This document shows, one piece after another, positions 10,171 through 22,935 of a stretch of DNA of 48,901 nt (positions are counted from its first letter, which is position 1; the number at the start of each line of letters is the position of its first letter). The stretch comes from Welwitschia mirabilis (Eukaryota > Gnetophyta > Gnetopsida > Welwitschiales): the NCBI GenBank assembly GCA_051453625.1, contig JBOZIK010000001.1, forward strand, positions 247,794,318-247,843,218, in the 5' to 3' direction. The notes under the pieces were generated by a model that saw nothing but the letters and a program-made list of their open reading frames with translations, searched no databases and was not told where the DNA came from. The translations under genes were made by a program, and so were the position numbers.

Positions 10171-10937
10171 TGCAAATGCAGAACTTGATATCATCCCTTA
10201 AAGGTCAATTATGAAGTTAATAGAAAACATGTAGTGGAAGGTGAAATGATGCAAGCAAGAAAATAATTCATCCTATAATTCTTTCTTAAATGAAACATGT
10301 ACAAAATATTCATAAAATAAAGCAAAATAAATAAATAAATAAAACATGACACTTAAGTACAAAGGAATTTTGGTTATTAGGTTAAGCTTAAAAGCACTAT
10401 ATCTTGAATTCAAAACTCTATAAATGTTTTTAAGATTACCCTAAAAATATATCTTAAAAATCCCCAAAATGTATTACCTTAGTACAAATCCATATGATAA
10501 GGAGAAATTAAGTATATTATAAATGCTAATCTAATTATTACTAATGAACTAAATAATATAATTAATCAATTCATAATATATTAAGACTTAAAAATAATCT
10601 TAGCTAGTACAAATACTAGAGCTAAAGTATTAAGAATCTTTATTGGATTTATTCGTTAGCATCATTGATTTACATGTTAGGTTACGATTTTAGTCTTATG
10701 ATCTTAAATAAAACATGGTTTACCACTTATTATGAACAATAAAAATTATATGGACTTTATATTTATTCATTGATATTATTATGTATAGTAACTAATATAT
10801 TTTTCTTAAGTCATTAAAAGTGATACCTTCCATGAAAACAAGGCCTAAGATAATATCTTTTATGTTTAATAAGTGGTCATTACAATTTGGTATTAGAGCC
10901 ACATGAAGTTTTGAAGTGCTAGACTCAGGATATTACA
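10171..10937 (+). repeat. LTR of the same family as 1898-2647 (copy 2)
   Basis: It aligns along its length with 1898-2647, from TGCAAATG to GATATTACA, including the shared ACACTTAAGTA and CTAAAAATATATCTTA blocks. About 45 bases before its end it has TTGGTATTAGAGCCA, a good internal match to the Met-tRNA primer site. No primer site follows the end, so it is a 3' LTR (pairing with copy 1 across about 9 kb of nested insertions) or a solo LTR. No clear target duplication was found. Confidence 0.6.
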
Positions 10938-13900
10938 TTTAGGGTATTCCTCTTCTTATTTTATTGATTTTTTTTAATTATGAGTTATTTTTATATGCTT
11001 TTATATTATCAAAATATTTATTTATTTTTAGAATTATTGAAAATTTAGTATTGGTTCCATGATTCATCTACTTATTATCACCATAAAATATGCAAGTTTA
11101 GAATTTATTTTGGTATAATTAGTTCCTTGACAAAAGAAAAGCTTAGTTTTTGTTTCTAGAAAAAGTCTATTAGAATTATTTTTGTATTCTTATATTTCTA
11201 TTTTAGCAAGTCCATATATTATTTTATTATTTATTCAATCATTTAGTATTGGTAAAATTATCCAAATCAAAAATTTCCATTAACAATTTGATAAACTCTA
11301 ACCTTGGAATAAAGTCATCCATGAAATCTATTAGTGAGGTGGTTTTTGTGAGTAATTGTAATACTGTTATGATTATCCTCTTTGATTATTAAGAAAACTC
11401 AATTATAAAGGTCGAAATAAAGCTATACAAGTCAAGGAAATGTTTCCTTAGAATAACTCTATTATTTCTTTCAAAGTGTTAGCTATGTACTGTTATGCTC
11501 TATAGATGTAAGCTTAATGCCTTATTTTTTAATAGATAAAATATAATTTTGGATTCTTGATAGTTATTAATTATGAACTTTACTTCTTAATGAACTTATG
11601 TCATGATAATCTATGTTTATTATGGTACTATTTGTAGTGGTGTCATAAATTATACAAAGTTTTATAAGCTCATACATGATATATATTTGGTATTTTCATC
11701 TATTACATTAACATCATAATAATTATTTTGTACATCAAGTTCACCATTTTTTTTATCATTTCAACTTTTTTAAAGTACAATATACTTGTTTAGTTAGTCA
11801 TATTAGCCATATTTTATTCTAATCAACTAGTTCTTATAAAATCTTAAAAGCTTATTTAGATGTTTGATTCAAGATGTTTCTTATAGATATAGAGTCAACC
11901 TTTAACTTAAATAATTATTTAAATCCTAAATGAAAATGTAAATTAATTGATAAAATTCAAAATTGTAATGTGAATTTTATTTACCTAGCCCATATAAATG
12001 TTCAAATGCTTTCTCATGGTGCTCCTCATTCTTTTATTAAAAACCTATTAGTTATTTTCTTAAACTTTCACATTAATTCATTCTTAAATTACTTTAAAGA
12101 TTGAATTAGACATTATAGAATTTTGAACCAAAAGTTTGCATCATCCTAAAGGGTTATTATAAGTACAATCATCTTTGTCTTATTTGTAGCTATATGTTCT
12201 AAGAGATTTAACATGCTCTAAGGTTGTAGTAGATGTGTCATAGGACTATTAGTGTCTATTTCAAGAAAGAAGGATAATAGTTATATGTTTCTCTCTTATG
12301 CATTAAATTTAGATGAATATTCTAATGATTCATATTCTATATGTCTTAGTTAATATTTTAGATCTTTTAGAGTTTTTCTTAATTAATATACATTTAAATT
12401 ATTCTAAGATTCAAAGTTTTTTAAATGATCTCACTGTAGAGGCATTATCCTAACTACTTTTAATTAAAAATAAGGTATTAAAGAGGATTTTATTAATTAA
12501 ATTATTGAATTTATTAAAACACCAAGGAATGGTATTATAGATATTAGTGTTAAGATATTATAGTAAATTAAAAGCTTAACCCATTATAGTGTTGTTTATG
12601 GAACATTAATTCTTGATATGTTAAGGGAGGAATTAAATTAAAATATTCCATTATTATCATTGAACTAGAATGAATAATGTGGATATAAAAGTAGGTTCCT
12701 TGTTCATGATCTAATTGAATCTTATCATAAAACTTATTTAACTAATTTGGGAAGACATATGTAAAATGAGTGCATGTTGAGTGGACAATGAGATAGACAT
12801 TAGTTAGATTTGGGATATGATGTTTACATTTATCACTATATATCTAGGTCCTTTTGTATGATTATATATTACTTGCTACCAAATTTTATAGAACTCAAAA
12901 TTTTCATTATTTAAACTAGTTAGAATGACATTCATAATGTGAATATTCATTTATTTAAATTATCTTAACTCCTAAATGATTTATTTAAAACATGAAATAA
13001 CTAAAATGTGGATACATATACCCTTTTTTTTATCATTTGTATTTACCTTTTTATAACTATGTACCTACTATAGTGATACTGGTATCCTATCATTCCTTTT
13101 AAGCAAAGTTTAATTAAAATTATCCTATTAACTATTAATATTATCCTTGTTTAAATTCATCTATCTATAACACATAGGATGGTATTTAAGGTGGATATTA
13201 AATTATTCCTCTAGTAGATACATTTGTGTTATAGAGTTTGAAATTTTTTACTAGTTTCTAAAATGTGGAGGAGTGACTCTTGATTTTCATGTTAATATTG
13301 TTAAAAGCATTACTAAGTAAAAAGGTACTCAAAAAAGGTATATGTTAAATAAACCTTTATTGGTAAAAACTATCTTCATACAATCCAAGCTTATCTAAGA
13401 AGAGTAAATATTTAATAAGTGTTTCCATCAAAGTCTAAAAGAGTTCCAAGTTATTCTTTAAAGAGAGGAAAACTAAAAATTAGAGTAACTCAATTAATCC
13501 TTTAATTAGATTATATTCAAGAGTAAATTCGTTTTCAATTTTCATGTTTTAGATTCTAACTATTATTTCTCAAATTTATATTAAATTAAAGTTATCTATA
13601 GATGACCCTATTATTTAAGATTACTATTTTGTGGAATGGTATTTTTAATTATTATGGTGTTCTATGATGATATTACCTATTTTGTTGTTTTAAATTGAGG
13701 ACTCACATGAATTAAAGGTTGAGAACTTGAATCCATATATAAATTAATTATCTAAGAGGTTGCTCTTAAATTTTAACCAAGTATAACTATTTTTAAATAT
13801 GTAAAAGCATTTATGAAGTAAATATTAAAAGTATTATCATCATATTATAACCTTTTCAATAATTTTTTTTATTTACTATTCTAATAAATATTTTAGAACT

Positions 13901-14500
13901 AACAAGATATACTCTTTCAATTGATAAAATACTAAATTCCTCGATTAACTTAAAAAGTTTAGTATACTTACCTAGATCTTGATCATTAATGTAGTCTTCT
14001 TTAAATGATGCTTATGCATTGTTTCTTTTAAGACTCTTTAATCTTCTCAGACTCTTAGTATTGTACCTATAAAGAAAAGAAATAATAACAATTATTATAA
14101 ATTTAATGATTTTATAAAAAAGAATAATACTAAAAATATTAAAAGTATAATGAATGAATGAATAGTAAAAAAGAATTAAAATAGTATAGAAATAAAATAT
14201 AGAGAAGAGAATGAAATGTAAAATATTCAAAATTAAAATGAAAATAAAATATACTATAAAATAAAAAGGAATAAAAAATATTCATAAGTAAAAAACAAAT
14301 AAAAGTGACTTAGAGAAACCAAATCTAAATAGGCATGAAATAATTACTAAAAACTTTAAAGAAAGATGCTCAAGTTTTAAAATTCAAATCTTAAAACTAA
14401 AGAAATCTATGCAATATATTTTCGTATTTAAAATTATTAATTCTATCGTAGTATCAACTGTAATAAGTAATCATAGTGAGAAATTAAACAAGAGACTCAA
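10938..14500. other. AT-rich sequence, no recognisable feature
   Basis: I read all six frames for retroelement motifs, and looked for LTR ends and RNA genes, without finding anything I can name. It contains short purine-rich stretches such as TTAAGGGAGGAATT near 12617, which could be polypurine-tract remnants. The stretch is probably old, fully decayed transposon DNA. Confidence 0.5.
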
Positions 14501-14640
14501 TGTCACATCTATTATATTCTAAGGAAGTTGTTAGATGTGGATTTAAAATACCAAATACTAGGCTTGATCTAATTACATGTATCTAATTAATTTTCCTAAG
14601 TAATTAATAAATTAAATTAGATGAAATTGAAATTTCATTA
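14501..14640 (+). repeat. LTR start resembling the 6676 family
   Basis: TGTCACATCT at 14501 follows a purine-rich tract (AGAGACTCAA). About 70 bases on, TAATTACATGTATCTAATTA matches a block at the same offset in the 6676 LTR. Similarity fades after that, so only the start of an LTR can be supported; its end is not seen. Confidence 0.35.
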
Positions 14641-16091
14641 AAAAAGGAAATTAGGGAAAATAACACTTGATTTTAAGATTTGCATGCAGTTAAAAAGAAC
14701 TCTAAATGATTATGATTACATAACTTTAACAGTTGGTTATTCTATTGATGATATATTAAATTTTAATGTATTAATTACTATAAAATATTTTCTTAGTAAA
14801 AATTTAAATGTTATATAAATATAGATAATAACTTATACTAAGAATCACAACATAGATTAACTAGCTATATGCATGGGAATTTAGTATAAACTGTAAATAA
14901 AATTATGTAAAAATTAATTAAATTATACTTGCATATCCTATAAAATATTTATATAATTAAATCAATATTATAATAATGAATTAAAAAATAGAAAGGTAAA
15001 AAAACTAAGGTACCTATTTGAAGCATATTCCAATAACATTTCAATAATGAAGCCTTGACTAAAGGGCATGTCATGGAAATAAGTTAAATATGTATTTGAA
15101 GCACATATTATCTAAACTTTATTAAAATGAGAATAAAATTAAAAAAAGATTTAGGATGAATTTTTCAAGTAAAATTAAAAATCTAAACTCCCTTTTTCAT
15201 GGAAAAGGTTAATACTCATAATGATTTTACAAAGGTAATTAGGTAAAATTACAAATGGAATTGATGTCAAACTTAACACTTACATGTACAATTTAAAATA
15301 CATATGAATATATACTAATTTTATAATTTAAATTCTCTTATTTTCCTTTTAAATCCTTTTTAAGTTTCATATTAAACTCTATAGCTTATGAAAAATTCCC
15401 TTTACTTATCACAAACCAATGTCATAACTTGTAAATTTTTATTGCTAAGAAATAGATGGGATTAGATTAATTATTGACTTTGAAACTACCTTATTACTAC
15501 ATGATGATATTAATTAACTAAATTATGCTATTTCTATTTTAAACTATTTATAAGTTTTATTTTCTATGTGCTATCACTACATGATAAATCTAGTATGCTA
15601 TTTTCATTTATTATTAGAATGCAAGCCATTTAAATTATTTCACATGTTCTTCCATTTTTCCTACATGATGAAAACATATATTGTTCTTATCACATACTTA
15701 TTTCCTATATATAAGATAAGAATCATTAACAAAAACCTTATCATGAGCTTATTATTAGGAGATAATGTTGGAGTTATAAAATAATAAACAAATTGATAAC
15801 TATTGGAAAAATATTATAAAATGAATTAGACATAAAGTATGTTATAATATATTCAACTAACCATAAAATGAGGTGTTTAACATCAAAGTTCTATGATAAG
15901 AGGAACATAAAGTTTCTTAAATACTTTCTCTTAATTAAGTATAAAATACTTCTATTGTATAAAATCCAAGTATCTTCTTCTAAAACATATAAGAACCAAT
16001 AGATGATGCTATTAGAATATTCTAAAAATTCAAAACAAAATAGTATATAAATCCATCATGAAGGATATTACTTTAAAATGTTTTCTTAACA
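14641..16091. other. AT-rich sequence, no recognisable feature
   Basis: No convincing coding frame, RNA gene or repeat is seen. Short open frames (for example 15566-15784) are low-complexity and expected by chance. Part of this may be the remainder of the LTR that starts at 14501. Confidence 0.45.
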
Positions 16092-17470
16092 TGTAAAAGT
16101 TAGAATTTATATCGAATAATATAAGCCAATTTATTATAAGAAAGACATTAATTTAACTATTTCATTCATTAAAATTTGTCTTTTATTATTTTTTACACCA
16201 TACGTGATTTTGTGCTTTTAATACTGAGTTACATTTTAAATCACATGCTTAAATTGGAGCTAATTCTACATACAATAGTAGTATAGATGGAGAAAAATGG
16301 TGGGAGTACTAATTAGTGGAGGCATCTTACTCCAAATGAAACATGTCAGACTCTTCATGATAATTCCCCACAAATGCTACAAGACCAATATTTCATTAAT
16401 TTTATCAAATACTATAACATAAGGAATTTCAACCTCTTCATTGATTAGTAAATGAAAAAAGATTAAACCAACACAACCCTATCCTTTTCTTTAATAAGAC
16501 TAAGTGATTTATTTATAACCATCCTTTGGTAATGAGAGTAATCATTATAGAAGGAAGAAATCTTCTACTAGGTTATTATAGTTTCACTCCTTTAATAATG
16601 GGATATTCATAAGGCTAGATTGATGTTTCTCTTCCAATATTAATTTTTCCTTTATTGATATATGCATAGTTCTTTTCTGATAATAAAGATTATAGTCTTT
16701 ATATCTTGATTTTTAGTTGTAATTTAGTTTATACTTTAAATACCTAATATGAATCTATATTTTTTTCTAAGTTATTTATATTTATAAGTGAAACCTTATT
16801 ATCCATATTCTAGTTTATAGTTTTATTTCTTTTAAATGTTCTTAAAATACATTTCCTACTTATCACACTTATGAATAGACTATGATGGACCAAAATAACA
16901 AAAGAATTTAGTTACAATTCATGTATTGATTGAGCTAATGTTATATGATTTGAGATGCAATGAATGTGATATATTTTGTAATTTAAATAATAATTGTAAT
17001 AAATCTTAGAATGGAATTCTTTCATTTTTTTAAAAAATATTTAAGTTAGTCATCAAGTGTTATGTGTATTTCCAATATCTTGTTTATTGAATTTCTTCTT
17101 TATTTTTATTTTCAACTTGAATTTTTTATTAAATGTTTTTGCTAGATTAGAATCATTTATATTATTATTTGCTATTGCAAGTTATCATTAAGAAGATAAT
17201 GACAATATGTTCTTTCTGTAATCAAATACCTAGTTTTTATTTATATAATCTAGCATCATCTAGTTTTTGTTACTATTACTAAAGATAATGAAATGAAAGC
17301 TTTACAGTAGTGGATGCATAAAATTTTCTTTTCTTACATCTTAGATTTTTAGTGTTTTCATTTTTTTCATTTTCTAGCAACTACTCATGGTCCTACTCCA
17401 AAGATGCTAAAGCTAGTTTTGGTTTTTTTTAAATTTTAATTAACACATCTTTAATTTTTATACTATCTAA
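16092..17470 (+). repeat. Left direct repeat (LTR A) of a LARD-like element
   Basis: It aligns in the same orientation with 21516-22935. Matching blocks include ATTTAACTATTT (near 16151 and 21577), a TTCATGATAATTCCCCA block near 16353 (near 21788 in B), TGCATAGTTCTTT, and ACTTTAAATAC. Strong similarity runs to about 17245 and weaker similarity to about 17470. The start is TGTAAAAG, against TGTTAAATT in B. The 3' edge and any primer site are not resolved. Confidence 0.55.
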
Positions 17471-18328
17471 TGATTAGTACTACTTATTTCTAGTGATACT
17501 CAAATTAATTTAGTTATTTAGATTTTTAAATATTTTTATTAAACTTTCAGGTTTAATCTAAAATATTATTATTATATCATTCATTTTATGTGTACCACTA
17601 ACTAATCTTTGTATATTTCTTGCCATATTTTTCTTGAATCAAAAAAGAATAAATTAAAATAAATCAAAGGGATAGAATAAATAAAAAAAAAGAAAAAGAA
17701 CAAGAATTTTCTTCCGTATTTCTTTTCTATATTTCAAATATAGTAGATTCCATTCTTAGTACTATGTGCATTAGATTAGTTTAAAATTCTATTTGATTTT
17801 CTATAGCATCATTTTTCTTAGTGTTTCTATAGGTTTTGTATTTGTCCTCTATAATTTATTATCTATGTTTTGTTAGATGAATTAATTTTCATTACTTTGA
17901 GATTTATAACTGTATATTTCTATGCCCTTACTACTTAAGACACCAACACCATTATTAGACCTCAGTGATGATGCTAGTTCTTTTGAATGTTATTAATATT
18001 ATTGGATATCTTGTACCCTCTAAAATGACATGTAATATAAATTAGAGATGCCACTCTTTCAGTAAATTATATGAAATACTTTCTAAACCCTAAATGAATT
18101 CTAATATTAAATGAACATATTTATATTGGAACTATGATTTTTCTTACAATTTTGGTAATTTTGTTCAACCTAAATGAACTATAGGAGATTATATTTAACA
18201 CAAGAAACCTATAAGGGATGACATTCAACTTAAATAATTAGATATCAATTATGTTTTCTTCAACCTTCTAGTATGCATAGTTTAGATCCTTACTAAGAGA
18301 ATTATGAATTTGTACTTTATATCATCCC

Positions 18329-18367
18329 TCATAACTCTTCTTCTATATTGCCTTATCAATTCCTTTT
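18329..18367. repeat. 39-bp sequence duplicated on both sides of an N gap, left copy
   Basis: These 39 bases, the last before the gap, are identical to 18848-18886, the first after it. This is most simply two contig ends that overlap. Confidence 0.95.
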
Positions 18368-18847
18368 NNNNNNNNNNNNNNNNNNNNNNNNNNNNNNNNN
18401 NNNNNNNNNNNNNNNNNNNNNNNNNNNNNNNNNNNNNNNNNNNNNNNNNNNNNNNNNNNNNNNNNNNNNNNNNNNNNNNNNNNNNNNNNNNNNNNNNNNN
18501 NNNNNNNNNNNNNNNNNNNNNNNNNNNNNNNNNNNNNNNNNNNNNNNNNNNNNNNNNNNNNNNNNNNNNNNNNNNNNNNNNNNNNNNNNNNNNNNNNNNN
18601 NNNNNNNNNNNNNNNNNNNNNNNNNNNNNNNNNNNNNNNNNNNNNNNNNNNNNNNNNNNNNNNNNNNNNNNNNNNNNNNNNNNNNNNNNNNNNNNNNNNN
18701 NNNNNNNNNNNNNNNNNNNNNNNNNNNNNNNNNNNNNNNNNNNNNNNNNNNNNNNNNNNNNNNNNNNNNNNNNNNNNNNNNNNNNNNNNNNNNNNNNNNN
18801 NNNNNNNNNNNNNNNNNNNNNNNNNNNNNNNNNNNNNNNNNNNNNNN
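18368..18847. other. Assembly gap, 480 N, probably artefactual
   Basis: A run of N flanked by an identical 39-bp sequence. Scaffolding probably placed two overlapping contig ends side by side with an estimated gap, so little or nothing may be missing. Confidence 0.95.
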
Positions 18848-18886
18848 TCATAACTCTTCTTCTATATTGCCTTATCAATTCCTTTT
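18848..18886. repeat. 39-bp sequence duplicated on both sides of an N gap, right copy
   Basis: Identical to 18329-18367. Open frames spanning this gap in any direction are not real. Confidence 0.95.
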
Positions 18887-21515
18887 AACTTCTAATCCAT
18901 ACCCTTTATCATGATTAATATCCTTCATCTTCTCCCCTATTTTGATCACCAATGTCATTTATCTCTTAATACTTAATGACCCTCTTCAAATTCCTTGAAA
19001 GACATCTTTAAAAGATTCATAAAGCCTTAAACTAAAATCAATCAAAAAAAACTCTTTCATCATGTAAAGACTTGAGAAAAGTATTTAATAATTAAACAAA
19101 CCAATGTTCAAATAATTAGTACACTTAATTAACAAGAATAGAAAGAGCATCATACATTCCATGAATTTAATACTAGAATTTTTGAATTAATTTAAAATAT
19201 TAAAGATACTAAAATCTTTAATACCTAAATCATATATTTTGAGAATGAGATTAAAATGAATAAGGAGCTAGAGGATAAGAACCTATTAGAGGATGGAAAA
19301 AATCACACACTTAAGGAAATTTATACATGTGAGGATGAGTCAAATAGCAATGAAGAGGAGGAAATTACTAGAGAACTGATATAAGCTTCATCATATGTAG
19401 AACCCATATCTTTTTCTTAACATTTACATGAAAAAATATTTTCTATATCATCTCCATCTTTTAAGAAAGATTTAATGTTTGATAAAGAAGAAAAACCTTC
19501 CTTATGCTTAGAATCAATTTATAAATATTTTAATAAATAATAACCTTCTCCAATGATTTTTAACTCACTTTTTTCTTTATCTCAAAATGACATCTTATAA
19601 GAGTTTTTTGAGAAAACACTTGAACATTATAGGATAGACCATTTTAGATATTAAATACATACCCTTTATTACTTACATGAATGTTTTCTATTTAATTTTA
19701 TATATTTAAGTGTAAAATTTTACACATATAATTTTCTAATTCATGATTATGATATTCTTAAGCCTCATAGCATTCACTATCTTAAGAATATTTTTATGCC
19801 TTACTCTAAAAGACTCTATTTTTAGAATGTTTTAGTTTCATTAAATTATTTTGTATTATATTTTATATTTTATATTATAATTATCATGGGTAGTTCCACT
19901 AATAATAAAACTAATTTAATCTAATTATGTATCTGAAACCACATAAGCATTACCACCTATATAATTATTGCCTTTAGCCCTTTTACATAGGTAATCTAAA
20001 ATGTTACTTATATTATAAAATAAGCCATCATTACCTTCAACCTTATTATCCACCTTTTAAAACATGGCATTACTTCATAAGGCTCATAGACCACCTACAT
20101 TATCCATCATAGTATCAGTTTATGGAATTTTTCGATCCTCGATAATGGCCTTTTTACTAAAGAAGAATAAGAGATGTTTTTCATTCCATAGTTTTATTAA
20201 AATTAGGTTGATCTTTATTTTTCAAGTTTATGTTATCTATATCTTTGAGTTTATTAAGGCTTTCATTTAATTTATGTCTCTAATTTAGACTCAAGAAAAG
20301 AAAATGTCATTTTTCTACTTTTATGATGTATTTTTCTTTTAAGTATCTATGAAGATAAAATTATTTATTTATTAGACTAACCAACTAAGAGCCTTTCATA
20401 TGTGAATATAATGTTTATGATAAGTAGAATCAAAATAAAAATATAATATATTATCTAAAAGTATATTTTTAATAAGTTTTATTAGATTAATTAACTACAT
20501 TAGGGTTATAGATGTTTTTTAATTTATATACCTTTAACTTTTTCATGTACAACATGTTTAACCTTGTTAGAAGAAGGTGTCGCAAAACTAAGTACTTATT
20601 ATGATAAAATGTTTCAAGGATATCACTTGTGATTTTATAAGGATAAAAATTGAAAAAAATTTAACATAGCATAGGAGACTTCTCATGAATTTATTATTTT
20701 AGAATTTATTAATTAAGATATTTTTACTACTCTTGATTTAGATGAATTTACTTTATTAATGCCTTGTCTTATTATGACTTATATTAATAATTAACAAGAA
20801 TTTTCCAGTCCATTACTTTAGTTTCATGATTTCATTTATTCATAACATGGTTGCATTTTTATTCCACTTATCTCAATACATTTTATCATGTAATACCACC
20901 TACATTCACCCATTCATCTCGATGAGAAATAAAGGTACATATGTATTTGTTGTGATGATGAATACCTCTTCTTCCATTCTTTCTCTCGTTAAAATATTTT
21001 TTCCTTTTTTTATCTTTCTCCCTTTTAAAATATTTATTTTTTCTCTCTACTTATACCTTTCATTGATAATAATCATATATGAAGTCTCATCACTTAGCCA
21101 TTTTTCAAAAGAATTTTGTTTTATTGTATGTATTAATTTAGGCATGTTGCACTATACATTTTATTTTCAGGATTATTTTGTATTATGTTTCTTTAATTTT
21201 TTTCTAGTTTAAATAAAATGACATGTATAAATCCACTTTCCTATTCTATGCATTGACTTATTCCAAAACATGCATTAATGTTTTCTATGATTTCAAACTC
21301 TAAGGATTAAGTTTAACTTTGATTGAAGGTCATGAAATTTGTGTTTTTTGATTTTACAGTATTATTTTTTCAAAAATTTGGCCAAAACGTTTCAAAGTTT
21401 TCATCATTCTTAAATAGTATTAAATATTTTTACTTAGAAATTTTTTTATATTATTCATTCTTTATTAATATTTTCCTAAGGGACTGAAAAATTCTAGTTG
21501 AGGAATGGGTTATCA

Positions 21516-22935
21516 TGTTAAATTGACATTTATATTAGTAATTTTCACCTAATTTATTATAAGTGAAGAACTTAATTTAACTATTTTAATCAAAAAAATA
21601 TGTCTTCTATCCTTTTATAAGATATACATAATTTTATGATTTTTTCATAATATTTTTATATCTTTAGCTACAATTTGGAGCACATGTCCAAAGGTGGATT
21701 TAACTCTACATAAAATGATGATAGGCATAAGTGGTAGTAGTGCTAGTTGGTTGAGGAACATTTCTTGAAAGACTATGTGTTAGATTCTTTATGATAATCC
21801 CCAATAAATGTTATGAGATAAAGATTCTGACCACTCCACTAGATACTGCAAGACAAGAAATTCTAATCACTCCATCAAACACTAAGTGACAAATGCCTAA
21901 TTCATCCCAAACTTATTCTTTAGTATAAAAATATGTAAATTCCTTATTTTTAATCATCCTTTGATGATGAGAGAAATTATTCTTAGAGTAATAACTATTT
22001 TATCATGTATTTCAAATTTTCTCCTTTGGAAATGTACTCGCTTTCACACTAGCTTAATGTTTATCTTTGAAGCTCAAATTTTTCTTCATTGGTATAATGC
22101 ATAGTTCTTTATTGATAAAAAATATAGTAGTTCTTATTACTTTAGATTTCATTCATACTTTAAATACTTGATATGAACCTACATTTTTAATAAGTTATTT
22201 ATATTTCTAACTAAATCCTTTTTGTTCATTTTCTAGTTCATAGTTTGATTTGATTTGATAGTTCTTGGGATGTGTTTCCCAATACATCCCTATGAACAAG
22301 CTATGATAGGCTAAAGTAATAGAATAAGATCATCATTACTCATGTTATGATTGAAATAATTCATGATTTATGATACAATAAACTTGACATATTTTTTGAT
22401 TTAAAAGGAACTTGCAATATATCTTTAAGAATAATTCTTTCATGTTGCTAAAACATTTAAGCTATTCCTTAAATGCTAAGTACATTTCTAGGCTCCTGTA
22501 TGTTGACTTTTTTCTTTATTTTCATTATCAACTTAATTATTTTATTAAATCTTTTTTCTAGATTAGAAGTATGTGCTTTATTACTTTCTATCATGAATTA
22601 TCCTTAAAAAGAAAATGATACTCTGTCATTTCTATAATAAAAATCTAGTTTTTATTTATAAAACCTAACCTCAATCATGCTTCTTTAGTGTAAATTTTTT
22701 CTACATCATCTGTATATTTTATCTTGAAATGATCTTCCTTTAAAAGAAAGAAATTTTATTATAGTACTAAGGAAATATTTATTAGGAAACTTCTTAAGAC
22801 ATAATAGCAACTAAAACATCTTCATTTGTGATGATACTAAAGTTAATATCTACCATTATATTTTATCAAGAGTTGCTCACTGTGGTTTTGTTTAGATGTA
22901 ACAGTAACATTAACATGCATCTTACTACTTATCTT
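21516..22935 (+). repeat. Right direct repeat (LTR B) of the LARD-like element
   Basis: It starts TGTTAAATTGAC right after a purine-rich tract and aligns with 16092-17470. A clear block is AGATTCTTTATGATAATCCC near 21782. Other shared blocks lie near 22090-22160 and 22630-22670. The two copies differ heavily, which indicates an old insertion. The 3' edge is approximate. Confidence 0.55.

Larger units (their letters stand above)
17471..21515 (+). mobile_element. Internal region of the LARD-like element, possible decayed ORF
   Basis: No reverse transcriptase, integrase or protease motif is visible between repeats A and B, so this resembles a large retrotransposon derivative (LARD) that depended on another element's enzymes. 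One frame (+, starts at positions of remainder 2 modulo 3) reads protein-like from about 19210 to 21210. It includes an acidic stretch DESNSNEEEEITREL near 19337-19381 and TLLEEGVAKLSTYYDKMFQG near 20561-20620. It has about one stop per 15 codons, and a second frame (near 19262-20270) is about as open, so the coding claim is weak. Just before repeat B the sequence GTTGAGGAATGGGTTATCA looks like a decayed polypurine tract. Confidence 0.35.

Noticed and set aside
14012-14230. 72-codon minus-strand hydrophobic frame
   Set aside because: Low-complexity Ile/Phe/Tyr run produced by AT-rich sequence; it is not a convincing membrane protein.
18282-18914. Three long open frames across the second gap
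   Set aside because: They exist only because Ns hold no stops, and the flanks are a duplicated contig end.
19210-21210. Confident call of a 650-codon protein gene
   Set aside because: Stop density is only slightly below random, TAA is not depleted, and another frame is about as open over half the span.
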